From positions 1-33,823 of the forward strand of contig JAZDMB010000039.1 of NCBI GenBank assembly GCA_043801445.1: DNA of 33,823 nt, in the 5' to 3' direction. The stretch comes from JAZDFP01 sp043801445 (lineage in GTDB: Bacteria; Planctomycetota; MHYJ01; JACQXL01). This document shows positions 24,154 to 32,154 of the stretch, piece after piece; positions within the stretch are counted from its first letter, which is position 1, and every line of letters starts with the position of its first letter. Under the pieces are notes generated by a model, which was not told where the DNA came from, did not search any database, and saw nothing but the letters and a program-made list of their open reading frames with translations. The position numbers were made by a program, and so were the translations under genes.

Positions 24154-25272
24154 ATGTTAACCGAAGAACAAGAATTGATTCAGCATACTGTACGCGAATT
24201 TGCCACTAAATGGGTAGCACCCAGAGCAAAACAAATTGATCAAACTAAAGAATTTCCATGGGAAACTATCCGTAAAATGGCTGATTTATCTTTGATGGGT
24301 ATCCCATTCCCGGAAAAATATGGAGGTGCCGGCGCTGGTAAATTGAGCTATATAGTTGCAGTTGAAGAGTTGGCCCGGGCATGCGGATCAACCGCTATAA
24401 CTCTGGCTGCACATACCTCTTTAGGGTCTAATCCGATTTATCTCTTCGGCAATGAAGAACAAAAAAATAAATATCTTATTCCTTTAGCTAAAGGTGAAAA
24501 ATTAGGAGCTTTAGGAATCACTGAACCGGAAGCCGGTTCTGATGTTCATGGTATTAAAACTATAGCTCAAGCGACCAAAGACGGTTATTTATTAAATGGC
24601 ACTAAAATGTTTATCACTAATGCTAATGTAGCTGATATCCTGATAGTTGCGGCAAAACTTGATGATGCTATCAGTCTTTTTATCGTAGAACGAGTTACTA
24701 AAGGGTTTTCTAATACTAAAGCTGAGGATAAACTTGGATTAAGGGCTTCTGATACCGGGGAATTGGTCTTTGAGGATTGCTTTATCCCTGCAGATAATCT
24801 ATTAGGTAAAAAAGGAGAGGGTTTTAAATATTTAATGAAAACTCTTGATGAGGGTCGTATTTCCATCGGAGCCTTAGCATTAGGTTTAGCACAGGGCGCT
24901 TTTGACAAAACCATTGATTATGTAAAACAACGAAAACAATTCGGGCAACTTATTAGTAATTTCCAGGCAATTCAATCTATGATTGCGGATATGGCAACAG
25001 AAATAGCAGCGGCACGATTTTTAATCTATGATGCTGCCCAGAAAGTAGATAAGAAATTACCTTTCGTTAAAGAATCTTCTATGGCTAAATTATTTGCCTC
25101 TGAAGTCGCTATGAGAGTGACTAAAAATGCCATACAAATATTGGGAGGTTATGGTTATACGACGGAATATGAGGTGGAACGTTATTATCGTGATGCTAAG
25201 CTTTGTGAAATAGGCGAAGGAACATCGGAAGTCCAGAGAATAGTTATCAGCCGCCAGGTTCTGGGCAAATAA
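24154..25272 (+). CDS. Acyl-CoA dehydrogenase
   Basis: A FAD enzyme that makes the alpha-beta double bond in acyl-CoA substrates. It is full length at 372 residues. Visible hallmarks are LGALGITEPEAGSDV (flavin and substrate binding), LNGTKMFITNA, RKQFGQLISNFQAIQ, and the end QILGGYGYTTEYEVERYYRD followed by EIGEGTSEVQR, where the Glu of EGTSE is the expected catalytic base as in short-chain types. No electron-transfer flavoprotein or thiolase genes are nearby, so substrate and pathway (fatty acid, branched-chain or other acyl-CoA) cannot be told. No clear ribosome site is seen. Confidence 0.93.
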   Translation: MLTEEQELIQHTVREFATKWVAPRAKQIDQTKEFPWETIRKMADLSLMGIPFPEKYGGAGAGKLSYIVAVEELARACGSTAITLAAHTSLGSNPIYLFGNEEQKNKYLIPLAKGEKLGALGITEPEAGSDVHGIKTIAQATKDGYLLNGTKMFITNANVADILIVAAKLDDAISLFIVERVTKGFSNTKAEDKLGLRASDTGELVFEDCFIPADNLLGKKGEGFKYLMKTLDEGRISIGALALGLAQGAFDKTIDYVKQRKQFGQLISNFQAIQSMIADMATEIAAARFLIYDAAQKVDKKLPFVKESSMAKLFASEVAMRVTKNAIQILGGYGYTTEYEVERYYRDAKLCEIGEGTSEVQRIVISRQVLGK

Positions 25273-25307
25273 AGAATTTTTTCCTTTAAGAATTACTAAT
25301 AAATTTA

Positions 25308-25775
25308 TCAATATCTATCGCGCCACGGTGGGGTTGCCTCAAAATCATCATAATAAATTGTACCATTGTATAACAAGAGTTTTTTTATGGCAAATTCAAT
25401 GGCATAACTTTCACCTTTTGATATTTGAGTCACATCTCCCTTTCCTATATACTTATAAATCCCCTGTTCTGTTACGAATCCGATTCGATTAAAATCTATG
25501 TCATAGATATAATAAACCTTTCGTTTCTCTCTGTTTTCCACACCAGAATTGATGAACATATTTTCCGCTTCTTCTAAATAGCCGATAACACTATTATCAG
25601 CTGTTTTTATCATCTTAAAGGAAATCATATTAATTTCCTTTAATTCCATCGTTGGTTTTTTGTATAAATAGGAACAGTTGATAATCAATAAACAATAACC
25701 AATCAAAAGTGAATAGAGAAATAATCTGCGCAAATCACAAGAAGATTTTAAGGCAATTTTTATATCATCTGTCAT
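25308..25775 (-). CDS. Small uncharacterised lipoprotein
   Basis: I do not recognise the family. It has 155 residues. After a short polar start (MTDDIKIALKSSCDLRR) comes a hydrophobic run (LFLYSLLIGYCLLII) and Cys in a lipobox-like INCS, so a lipoprotein is likely. The mature part is Tyr-rich with short beta motifs (VYYIYDIDFNRIGFV, GIYKYIGKG). These repeat the idea of a strand plus turn, perhaps a small beta-sheet domain. The N-region before the hydrophobic run is longer than normal, but no internal Met is available. The ATG sits inside a perfect palindrome (25769-25786). Confidence 0.6.
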   Translation of the reverse strand: MTDDIKIALKSSCDLRRLFLYSLLIGYCLLIINCSYLYKKPTMELKEINMISFKMIKTADNSVIGYLEEAENMFINSGVENREKRKVYYIYDIDFNRIGFVTEQGIYKYIGKGDVTQISKGESYAIEFAIKKLLLYNGTIYYDDFEATPPWRDRY

Positions 25776-25786
25776 AAATATGACAG
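25769..25786. promoter_or_regulatory. Perfect palindrome over the start codon of the small lipoprotein gene
   Basis: CTGTCAT-AAAT-ATGACAG is a perfect 7-4-7 inverted repeat that includes the ATG (25775-25773 on the minus strand). It could be an operator for a dimeric repressor, or an RNA hairpin that hides the start codon. Confidence 0.4.
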
Positions 25787-25840
25787 GTATTTATAGCCTC
25801 TAATATTACTTTTGTCAAATATTTTAAAGTTAAACTGTTA

Positions 25841-25869
25841 TTGACTTATAAAAGCCTATAATTTATAAT
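25841..25869 (+). promoter_or_regulatory. Strong sigma-70 promoter for the FHA-cyclase gene
   Basis: TTGACT (25841-25846), exactly 17 bp, TATAAT (25864-25869). The -10 ends 7 nt before the ATG at 25877, so transcription should begin at or next to the start codon, giving a leaderless message. There is no ribosome site, which fits. Confidence 0.8.
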
Positions 25870-25876
25870 ATATTTT

Positions 25877-27454
25877 ATGCCAAATTTAATAGTAAAGCAA
25901 AATAATAAAATCTTGAAGGAATTCCCTCTTAATAAATCATGCGTTATTATTGGTCGCGGACTCGGTAATGATTTGGAAATTCCTGATAATTTAGCATCAC
26001 GTCACCACTGTGAAATAAAAAAAAATGGGGAGCAGTACCTAGTTAACGATCTGCATAGTTCTAATGGCACCATTCTTAATAATAAGAATATCGCCTCTGC
26101 ATTCTTACAAGACAATGATGAAATTAAGATTGGAACGATAACGATAATTTTCAAACATACCGCACCTCCCGAGCAATCTTCTGGTTTTGGCAGCGATATC
26201 ATTAAGGGTATCAATGAAATTCCCTTGGAATATCGCATGAATATGAAGGAGATGCAAAGTACAGGGCAATCGTTAGCCGCAGCACCTTATACCATCGGGT
26301 TAAAAGACAAACAAGATAGCAAAAAATTCTTTATCCTATATCAATTAGGCAAAGCCGTTACTTCTGCTACTACACTGGATGAAGTTTTAGATATTACAAT
26401 GTATTCTATTTTTGACTTTATTAAGGCAGACCGAGGTATAATAATGCTTATTGATAAGGCTACAGGGAAGGTTATACCACGACTCAGCCGCACTCGCGCA
26501 CAGAAAGATTTAAAGGAACACATTACCGTATCACATACCATTATCAACAGGGTAATCAATGATAAGATTTCTATTGTTACTACTGATGCTATGGCTGATT
26601 CCAGATTTTCTGCAGGCATGTCAATTGCCCAGCAAAATATACATTCAGCACTCTGCGTTCCTCTTTGGGAAAAACAGGATATCTTCGGCGTTATTTATGT
26701 CGATAGCCAAATGCAATCTCATTGTTTTACCAACGATGACATTGATTTACTAACAGCCATTGCCAATCAGATTGCTATTAGAATTAAGCAGGATGAACTC
26801 TATAAAAACTTAAATAGAGAAGCGCTCCTGCGTACCAATTTGGAACGTTACCACTCACCTGATGTCGTAGAATTGATTGTTTCAAGAGGCGGTACTGATT
26901 TTCCGGCTGAAGAAAAAGAAATAACCACCTTGTTTGCTGATGTTCAGAATTTTACAACTTTATCAGAGAAAATGCCGCCGGCCGAAATCGCCCAAATGTT
27001 AAATGAGTTTTTTGAAACAGCAACTCAGGTTATATTTGAACATAAAGGAAGCGTTAATAAATATATCGGGGATGCTATTATGGCGATATTCGGCGCACCG
27101 GTTGAATTGAAAGACCATGCTATTAATGCCACCAGATGCGCTATGAAAATTATACAAACCCTATATTCTCAATCCGCTGCTACCCCCAAACCGTATAACA
27201 TCCGTATCGGCATTAATACAGGTGTCGTCATAGCCGGTAATATCGGCTCTAAAAAGCGTATTGAATATACCGTCCTTGGTGACACTGTTAATATCGCCAG
27301 TCGTCTTAATCAATTCGGCGCCGCCAATCAAATTGTTATCGGTGAACAGACTTACAAATCTGTTCAACCTTACGACATCCCGGTCAAGGATTTAGGCTTG
27401 ATTCAACTTAAAGGCAAAAAAAATGACGTGAGAGCATATCAGATTATATTATGA
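25877..27454 (+). CDS. FHA-GAF-class III adenylate cyclase
   Basis: This is a 525-residue signalling protein. An FHA domain occupies about residues 1-95 (GRGLGNDLEIP, SRHHCEI, NDLHSSNGTILN), which binds phosphothreonine peptides. A GAF domain spans about 150-310 (DRGIIMLID to ALCVPLWEKQDIFGVIYVDS), and a class III nucleotide cyclase lies at about 345-525. Metal Asp residues are present in LFADVQNFT and IGDAIMAIFG. The substrate-selecting Lys (NKYIGD) and Asp-Thr (LGDTVNIASR) indicate ATP rather than GTP. A product of cAMP made in response to phosphorylation and a ligand or redox signal is therefore likely. The gene overlaps dxr by 4 bp (ATGA) and starts a run with dxr and rseP. A consensus promoter ends 7 nt before the ATG, and there is no ribosome site. 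Confidence 0.92.
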   Translation: MPNLIVKQNNKILKEFPLNKSCVIIGRGLGNDLEIPDNLASRHHCEIKKNGEQYLVNDLHSSNGTILNNKNIASAFLQDNDEIKIGTITIIFKHTAPPEQSSGFGSDIIKGINEIPLEYRMNMKEMQSTGQSLAAAPYTIGLKDKQDSKKFFILYQLGKAVTSATTLDEVLDITMYSIFDFIKADRGIIMLIDKATGKVIPRLSRTRAQKDLKEHITVSHTIINRVINDKISIVTTDAMADSRFSAGMSIAQQNIHSALCVPLWEKQDIFGVIYVDSQMQSHCFTNDDIDLLTAIANQIAIRIKQDELYKNLNREALLRTNLERYHSPDVVELIVSRGGTDFPAEEKEITTLFADVQNFTTLSEKMPPAEIAQMLNEFFETATQVIFEHKGSVNKYIGDAIMAIFGAPVELKDHAINATRCAMKIIQTLYSQSAATPKPYNIRIGINTGVVIAGNIGSKKRIEYTVLGDTVNIASRLNQFGAANQIVIGEQTYKSVQPYDIPVKDLGLIQLKGKKNDVRAYQIIL

Positions 27455-28683
27455 GAAATATAGTCATTCTTGGAGCATCCGGCTCGGTTGGCCGAAATGC
27501 TTTATCAGTAATCGAAAACATCAATAAAAATCCTGACGCCAACTTTCATTTCCGAATTAAAGCACTTGTAAATAATTCCAACTGGCAGCTTACTTTAAAA
27601 CAGATAAAACAGTTTAAACCGCAAATAGTGGTGTTAAACGAATATTCCGCTTACAACTCTTTAAAAACAATTTTATCACGAAATAAATATAGCCACACTA
27701 CTCTACTTTATGGAAACAAAGAAGTGGAAAAAATAGTTTCCGGTCGCGATGTAGACATTGTACTATCATCTATTTCCGGAGCAGATGGATTATATCCAAC
27801 CTTCTGGGCAATAAAAGCCCATAAAACTGTTGCCTTAGCAAATAAAGAATCTTTAGTAATCGCCGGAGAACTTTTGAGAACCCTTAATGGTTTCAAAAAG
27901 ATTATTCCCGTTGATAGCGAACATAATGGTTTATTCCAGTTATTTCACCATTTTAAACAATTTCCGAATCGCATTGATATTTCTCAAGTAAAAAAAATTA
28001 TTATTACTGCCTCCGGCGGTCCTTTTTATAATTTACCTCAAAATGAATTGAAACGGGTAACTCCGGCTCAAGCACTCAATCACCCTACTTACAAAATGGG
28101 CAAAAAAATCACCATAGATTCCGCTACATTAATGAATAAGGCGTTAGAAATCATTGAGGCGCATTATCTATTCAATATCCCTGCAGAAAAAATAGAAGTG
28201 GTTATCCATCCTCAATCTATAATTCATTCGATGATTGAATTCTCTGACGGCTCAATCATAGCGCAGATGAACCAACCTGATATGAGACTACCCATACAAT
28301 ATGCACTGACATATCCTCAACGACTTAAGTCGCTGGTGAAATCATTGGACTTTTTACCCCTAACTGGTCAGGGACTATCTGAAAAATTGTATCAAAAGGA
28401 AATGTCACTCACATTTTTGAAGCCGGACACGAAAAAATTCCCGGCATTATTATTAGGTTATGAAATCATTCGCCGCGGTGGAACAACAGGAGCAGTTCTT
28501 AATGCCGCTAACGAGGAGACCGTTAAATTATTCCTTCAGAAAAAAGTCTCATTTACCGACATTACTAAGTTGGTTACGCAGGTGGTCAGAACCCATAAAC
28601 CGCTTAAAGTAACTTTCGATAACATTATCAAATCTGACCAATGGGCAAGGAATCAGATATCAAAATCATTAATTAGAAATTAA
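27451..28683 (+). CDS. dxr: 1-deoxy-D-xylulose 5-phosphate reductoisomerase
   Basis: This enzyme converts DXP to MEP with NADPH, the committed step of the non-mevalonate isoprenoid route. Motifs: GASGSVGRNAL (NADPH binding), ALANKESLVIAG, VDSEHNGLFQ (metal ligands Asp and Glu), ITASGGPFY (active-site loop), TIDSATLMNKALEIIEAHYLF, and VIHPQSIIHSMIEFSDGS. Length 410 residues is slightly above the usual 385-400. It begins in the stop codon of the cyclase gene and is followed 13 bp later by rseP, a common neighbour of dxr in bacteria. Confidence 0.96.
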   Translation: MRNIVILGASGSVGRNALSVIENINKNPDANFHFRIKALVNNSNWQLTLKQIKQFKPQIVVLNEYSAYNSLKTILSRNKYSHTTLLYGNKEVEKIVSGRDVDIVLSSISGADGLYPTFWAIKAHKTVALANKESLVIAGELLRTLNGFKKIIPVDSEHNGLFQLFHHFKQFPNRIDISQVKKIIITASGGPFYNLPQNELKRVTPAQALNHPTYKMGKKITIDSATLMNKALEIIEAHYLFNIPAEKIEVVIHPQSIIHSMIEFSDGSIIAQMNQPDMRLPIQYALTYPQRLKSLVKSLDFLPLTGQGLSEKLYQKEMSLTFLKPDTKKFPALLLGYEIIRRGGTTGAVLNAANEETVKLFLQKKVSFTDITKLVTQVVRTHKPLKVTFDNIIKSDQWARNQISKSLIRN

Positions 28684-28696
28684 AGGAGTATAATAA

Positions 28697-30673
28697 ATGG
28701 CAGAATTTTTCAGCACCACGCAAGGAATTATCATGGTCATATTAGGATTAGGAATCATTGTTTTCATCCATGAATTGGGACATTTTATTGTGGCTAAACG
28801 CTCCGGTATACGAGTTGAGAAATTTTATCTTTTCTTCGACGCTTATGGGATAAAATTATTCAAGTTCAAAAAAGGAGATACCGAATATGGAATCGGCTGG
28901 TTACCTTTAGGCGGCTATGTTAAATTAGCCGGTGAGAATATTACCTCGCCGGACATAAAAAACCTGCCTGATGAATTTATTTCCAAACCGCCGCTAACCA
29001 GAGCGAAAGTATTTATGGCCGGAGCATTAATGAATTTCATACTCGCTTTCCCGCTGTGTATTATCAGTTATCTGATAGGATTAAACCTTATGGCTCCGTC
29101 TGTCGGCGAAATCCAGCGCGGCTCAAGCGAATGGAATAGTTCTCTTCAAAAAGGCGATATTATTTTATCCATTATTAAACCATCTGCTGATGGTAATGTT
29201 ATAGAATACCCCATCAAAAATCATAATGACTATCGACGCGAGATTATCCGTATCCCGGCAGGAACTCCTCTTAAACTTAAAGTAAAACGCCCTGACTACG
29301 CTGAAGCTTCGTCAGGCGGGCCTGCCCGCCGAAGTTTTAACGCAGGCGGGAAAGAAATGCTAATAGCTATTGTAGCCAGAGGTTCCTCCGGATTAGGAGT
29401 CCTCCCTTCAAGCAATGTAATTAAATCTATCCAGCCGGGTTCGGCCGCTGACAAAGCCGGCCTGAAAGCGAATGACGAGATTTTGGAAGTCAATGGCGAA
29501 TCTACTTTATCGGCAGGAGAAATCTCATCTAAAATTTCCCAGCGACCTGAACTGCCGACTCCAATGAAAATCCGTAATCCTGATGGTGAAATCAGAATCA
29601 TTACTGCCATACCAGCGACGGAAAAACTAACCGAACCTTACTATAACATTGGCATTGACGGTATTATGCCCGTGATAATAGCCGAAACAAGAAAAGATAG
29701 TCCCGCCGCCAATGCCGGTATCCAAAAAGGTGATAGAATTGTTACCGTGAATAATTCTCCAATAAAATCCTGGAATAAATTTGCTGAGATTATTAAAGCA
29801 TCCGCAGGGAAGAATTTAGAATTAACCATAATACAAGAAAATAATCTCCCTGCCCGAACTGACGGCCGGTCAGGCGGGTCAACAAGTGAATGTATAACTC
29901 TAACGGTTTCTGTTGCTTCTGACCCGGCTGGACAAGGATATATTGGTATCGTCCCTCTTATTAATAATGAAATCGGAGAAACAAAAGATAACTCGTCCTT
30001 ATCAGGCATTGGACTTTCTTACGGTGATAAAATTATTAAGGCAACAGGTAAAAATGAAAAAGGTAAAACATTAGAGGTTAATATCTCTGCATTGACACAG
30101 TTACAAGACTTGGCAACCCAAACCAAAAGTAACTCAATAGAACTTACTGTTGCTAAAAACTTAACAGACCTGCCTGACCGTCAGTCAGGCCCTATCACAA
30201 AAACCATTCAAGTTACACCAAAGCAACTATCTGAAATAGGAACATTAGGCATAGGGTTAACATTTAAAAGTGTTCTGACTAAATATCCTTTAGGCACTGC
30301 TATTGTGGAAGGAAGCAAAGAAACGTTGGACTTGGGTTTATTCACTTTTCAGGCAATAAAACAACTATTCAAGGGACAAGAACCATTAAGCGGTTTAGCC
30401 GGACCTATCGGAATAATACAAGTCATTTATCGGACCGCCCATGAAGGAATAAGCCTTTTCCTCTGGCTTTTATCACTTATCAGTATTAACCTGGCTATTC
30501 TTAACATTCTCCCAATCCCTGTTTTAGATGGCGGCGGTATTTTATTCTGTCTGATTGAAAAAATCAAAGGCGCACCGGCTAGTCTTAAGATTCAAGTAAT
30601 TGCCCAGTATATTGGACTTTTTCTTTTATTATCAATGGTTGTATTGGCAACCATAAACGATATCTTGAGATAA
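28697..30673 (+). CDS. rseP: RIP site-2 metalloprotease RseP, enlarged, with several PDZ domains
   Basis: This intramembrane zinc protease cuts anti-sigma factors and signal peptide remnants. The zinc site is HELGH (His25, Glu26, His29) in the first membrane segment, and the third zinc ligand is in the C-terminal LPIPVLDGGG. The conserved WLPLGGYVKLAGE loop is present. Length is 658 residues against about 350-450 typical. The extra length is three to four PDZ-like modules (around VGEIQRGSSEW, IKSIQPGSAADKAGL, IAETRKDSPAANAGI, and a weaker GQGYIGIVP module) plus three in-frame GC palindromes (29290-29350, 29849-29878, 30169-30190). A GGAG ribosome site precedes the ATG. It is co-directional with dxr, 13 bp apart. 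Confidence 0.93.
   Translation: MAEFFSTTQGIIMVILGLGIIVFIHELGHFIVAKRSGIRVEKFYLFFDAYGIKLFKFKKGDTEYGIGWLPLGGYVKLAGENITSPDIKNLPDEFISKPPLTRAKVFMAGALMNFILAFPLCIISYLIGLNLMAPSVGEIQRGSSEWNSSLQKGDIILSIIKPSADGNVIEYPIKNHNDYRREIIRIPAGTPLKLKVKRPDYAEASSGGPARRSFNAGGKEMLIAIVARGSSGLGVLPSSNVIKSIQPGSAADKAGLKANDEILEVNGESTLSAGEISSKISQRPELPTPMKIRNPDGEIRIITAIPATEKLTEPYYNIGIDGIMPVIIAETRKDSPAANAGIQKGDRIVTVNNSPIKSWNKFAEIIKASAGKNLELTIIQENNLPARTDGRSGGSTSECITLTVSVASDPAGQGYIGIVPLINNEIGETKDNSSLSGIGLSYGDKIIKATGKNEKGKTLEVNISALTQLQDLATQTKSNSIELTVAKNLTDLPDRQSGPITKTIQVTPKQLSEIGTLGIGLTFKSVLTKYPLGTAIVEGSKETLDLGLFTFQAIKQLFKGQEPLSGLAGPIGIIQVIYRTAHEGISLFLWLLSLISINLAILNILPIPVLDGGGILFCLIEKIKGAPASLKIQVIAQYIGLFLLLSMVVLATINDILR
29290..29350. 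repeat. 60-bp compound GC palindrome inserted in rseP (copy 1)
   Basis: It contains CCTGAC...GTCAGG and the perfect GGCGGG-CCTG-CCCGCC, ending CGCAGGCGGG. It adds about 20 residues (DYAEASSGGPARRSFNAGG) in frame between LKVKRP and KEMLIAIVA. Confidence 0.8.
29849..29878. repeat. 30-bp GC palindrome inserted in rseP (copy 2)
   Basis: CCTGCCCGAACTGACGGCCG followed by GTCAGGCGGG. It encodes PARTDGRSGG, exactly ten codons, inside a beta strand region of a PDZ domain (TIIQENN ... ECITLTV). Confidence 0.8.
30169..30190. repeat. GC palindrome inserted in rseP (copy 3)
   Basis: GCCTGAC-CGTCA-GTCAGGC is a perfect 7-5-7 palindrome encoding LPDRQSG between VAKNLTD and PITKTIQV. Confidence 0.8.
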
Positions 30674-30726
30674 TGTTGAAGTATAGGAAAGTATAAATTA
30701 ATCCCGCCAAGGGCAGGACAACTTCT

Positions 30727-30780
30727 GCCACGAAGGCACTAAGACACTAAGAATTCTTCGTGCCTTTGTGTCTTGGTGGC
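30727..30780. repeat. 54-bp inverted repeat, GCCACGAAGGCAC...GTCTTGGTGGC
   Basis: Two arms of about 27 bases meet at GAATTC and match at most positions. It belongs to the common CACAAAGACAC/GTGTCTTTGTG dispersed family; a trace is seen at 3000-3020 (CACCACAAAGACACAAA). It lies between rseP and the YacP-like gene and could form a long hairpin ending the rseP transcript. Confidence 0.7.
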
Positions 30781-30810
30781 TATACTTTGAAATTCCATAC
30801 AATAAAATAA

Positions 30811-31446
30811 ATGATTTTAATTATTGATGGTTATAATCTTATTTTCAGCGACCTCTGGAAAAAATCAAACTGGAATAACAAAAATTCCGAAAGTGAAATG
30901 GATTCCAAACCTCAGGGATTCCTGGAACAAGCACGTGATAACCTCATTACACGGCTTAAATCGTATAATATAAAAAGACGCTTTCAAATTATCGTCATAT
31001 TTGACGGAGATGAAAGTATCGGATACCAATCCCATCAAAAAGAATCGCCGAATATTGAAATCATCTTCTCTACGAAAAAATCCAAGGCGGACAACCTTAT
31101 TATAGATATTGTTGAAAATAAGATTCATAATAAAAATAATCAGGGCATCCGCGTAGTAACATCAGACCGTCTTCTGGCACTCCGATGCCTTCGGATACGG
31201 AGTGCCCCGTTCGTGAGCATCGGGACACAAACGATAAAACAATCCGGCGTCCAAATCATGCCTGCAAATGAATTTATCAATGAACTATTTAAAATAAACC
31301 ATATTAAACGTCATTTTATTTCTGCCGGAAAGAAATCCGAACCGGCTTTAGAAGGTGAGCCGATAGAAAAATTTATAGGACTAAAACCATCGGAAGTAGA
31401 AGGATGGCTGAAAGTCTTTGATAAGGAAAATAGTGAACACGAATAA
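30811..31446 (+). CDS. YacP-like NYN-domain protein (putative RNase)
   Basis: The N-terminus MILIIDGYNLIF and later VIFDGDE and RVVTSDR match the NYN/PIN-like nuclease fold of the YacP (Rae1) family, some members of which cut ribosome-associated mRNA. The acidic residues Asp6, Asp near position 70 (VIFDGD) and Asp in TSDR are the expected metal ligands. Length is 211 residues against about 165-175. Part of the excess is a palindromic insert (31176-31224) encoding roughly ALRCLRIRSAPFVSIGT, between VVTSDRLL and KQSGVQIMPANEF. The ATG lacks a ribosome site, but TACAAT lies 7 bases before it, so a leaderless start is possible. Confidence 0.8.
   Translation: MILIIDGYNLIFSDLWKKSNWNNKNSESEMDSKPQGFLEQARDNLITRLKSYNIKRRFQIIVIFDGDESIGYQSHQKESPNIEIIFSTKKSKADNLIIDIVENKIHNKNNQGIRVVTSDRLLALRCLRIRSAPFVSIGTQTIKQSGVQIMPANEFINELFKINHIKRHFISAGKKSEPALEGEPIEKFIGLKPSEVEGWLKVFDKENSEHE
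31176..31224. repeat. Double palindrome inserted in the YacP-like gene
   Basis: GGCACTCCG (31176-31184) and CGGAGTGCC (31198-31206) are perfect 9-bp arms; CCCG...CGGG follows (to 31224). The sequence is translated in frame and interrupts the nuclease fold shortly after TSDR. Confidence 0.8.
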
Positions 31447-31629
31447 CACTAATAAACCCGTATCCGCCAAATAGGACACAGATTTTCACAGATACACACT
31501 GATAATTTTTATAAGGAGACCATGAAACCAAGATTATAATTCCTGTTCTCCGGGATTCCTTATACATATTAATCTGCGTAGCACGCAGGGCTCTGTGTTC
31601 ATCTGTGTCCCGTTTGATTATAATTTCCT
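31447..31629. repeat. Intergenic dispersed repeat GGACACAGATT...ATCTGTGTCC
   Basis: GGACACAGATTTTCACAGAT on the left and GTGTTCATCTGTGTCCC on the right are inverted relatives of one another. Between them AAGGAG precedes a five-codon ORF (ATG 31523, MKPRL), and CTGCGTAGCACGCAG forms a small hairpin. TATAAT at 31619-31624 is 5 bases before the acylphosphatase ATG. Confidence 0.6.
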
Positions 31630-31911
31630 ATGCTATTAAATAAAATCCGCGCACATATATGGATTTCAGGAAGAGTCCAGGGAGTATTCTTCAGAGCATA
31701 CACCCAGGAAAAAGCCCAAACACTCAATCTCAATGGCTGGGTCAAAAACCTGCACACAGGACAAGTAGAAGCAGTCTTTGAAGGTGAAAAAGATATCGTA
31801 GAAGAAATGATTCAATGGTGCCACCACGGACCACCTTCAGCTGCGGTAACCAAAGTAGATATCCAATGGGATAAACCTGCTAATGATTTAGAGGGATTTG
31901 ATATTAAATAA
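31630..31911 (+). CDS. acyP: Acylphosphatase
   Basis: This small enzyme hydrolyses carboxyl-phosphate bonds. It has 93 residues, the usual size. The active-site signature is GRVQGVFFRAYTQ (catalytic Arg), followed by LNGWVKNLHTGQVEAVFEG, containing the catalytic Asn. The rest (VEEMIQWCHHGPPSAAVTKV) fits the ferredoxin-like fold. No ribosome site precedes the ATG; TATAAT lies 5 bases upstream, suggesting a leaderless message. Confidence 0.95.
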   Translation: MLLNKIRAHIWISGRVQGVFFRAYTQEKAQTLNLNGWVKNLHTGQVEAVFEGEKDIVEEMIQWCHHGPPSAAVTKVDIQWDKPANDLEGFDIK

Positions 31912-32013
31912 GGTTAACTATACTATTCAATAATTAGGTAGAGCAAAGCCTTCCGTTAGGTATGATATTCACCGAATTATCACCAATAGAATAAACTTAA
32001 AAATAATTACTTA

Positions 32014-32042
32014 TTGACAATGATAAAAATATAGAGTACTAT
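32014..32042 (+). promoter_or_regulatory. Sigma-70 promoter upstream of the small membrane protein genes
   Basis: TTGACA (32014-32019), 17 bp, TACTAT (32037-32042). Transcription would start near 32049, about 210 nt before the ATG at 32259. Confidence 0.75.
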
Positions 32043-32052
32043 ACATTGCAGT

Positions 32053-32154
32053 ATGTTTAATATAAGAAACTTACTTAAATATAGCAATAATCGGATAAAG
32101 CAAATAATTAATCTTCCTCAATTTCCACCTCTTCCCCGCGACCCGCCATATTAA
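32053..32154 (+). CDS. Possible 33-aa small protein
   Basis: ATG 32053 lies 10 nt after the -10 box, so it would be almost leaderless. It encodes MFNIRNLLKYSNNRIKQI and then a Pro-rich end (LPQFPPLPRDPPY). There is no ribosome site. It could be a real microprotein, a leader ORF or chance. Confidence 0.25.
   Translation: MFNIRNLLKYSNNRIKQIINLPQFPPLPRDPPY

Noticed and set aside
31523..31540. Five-codon ORF MKPRL after AAGGAG
   Set aside because: Too short to support as a gene; it lies inside a dispersed repeat and is probably a decayed start.
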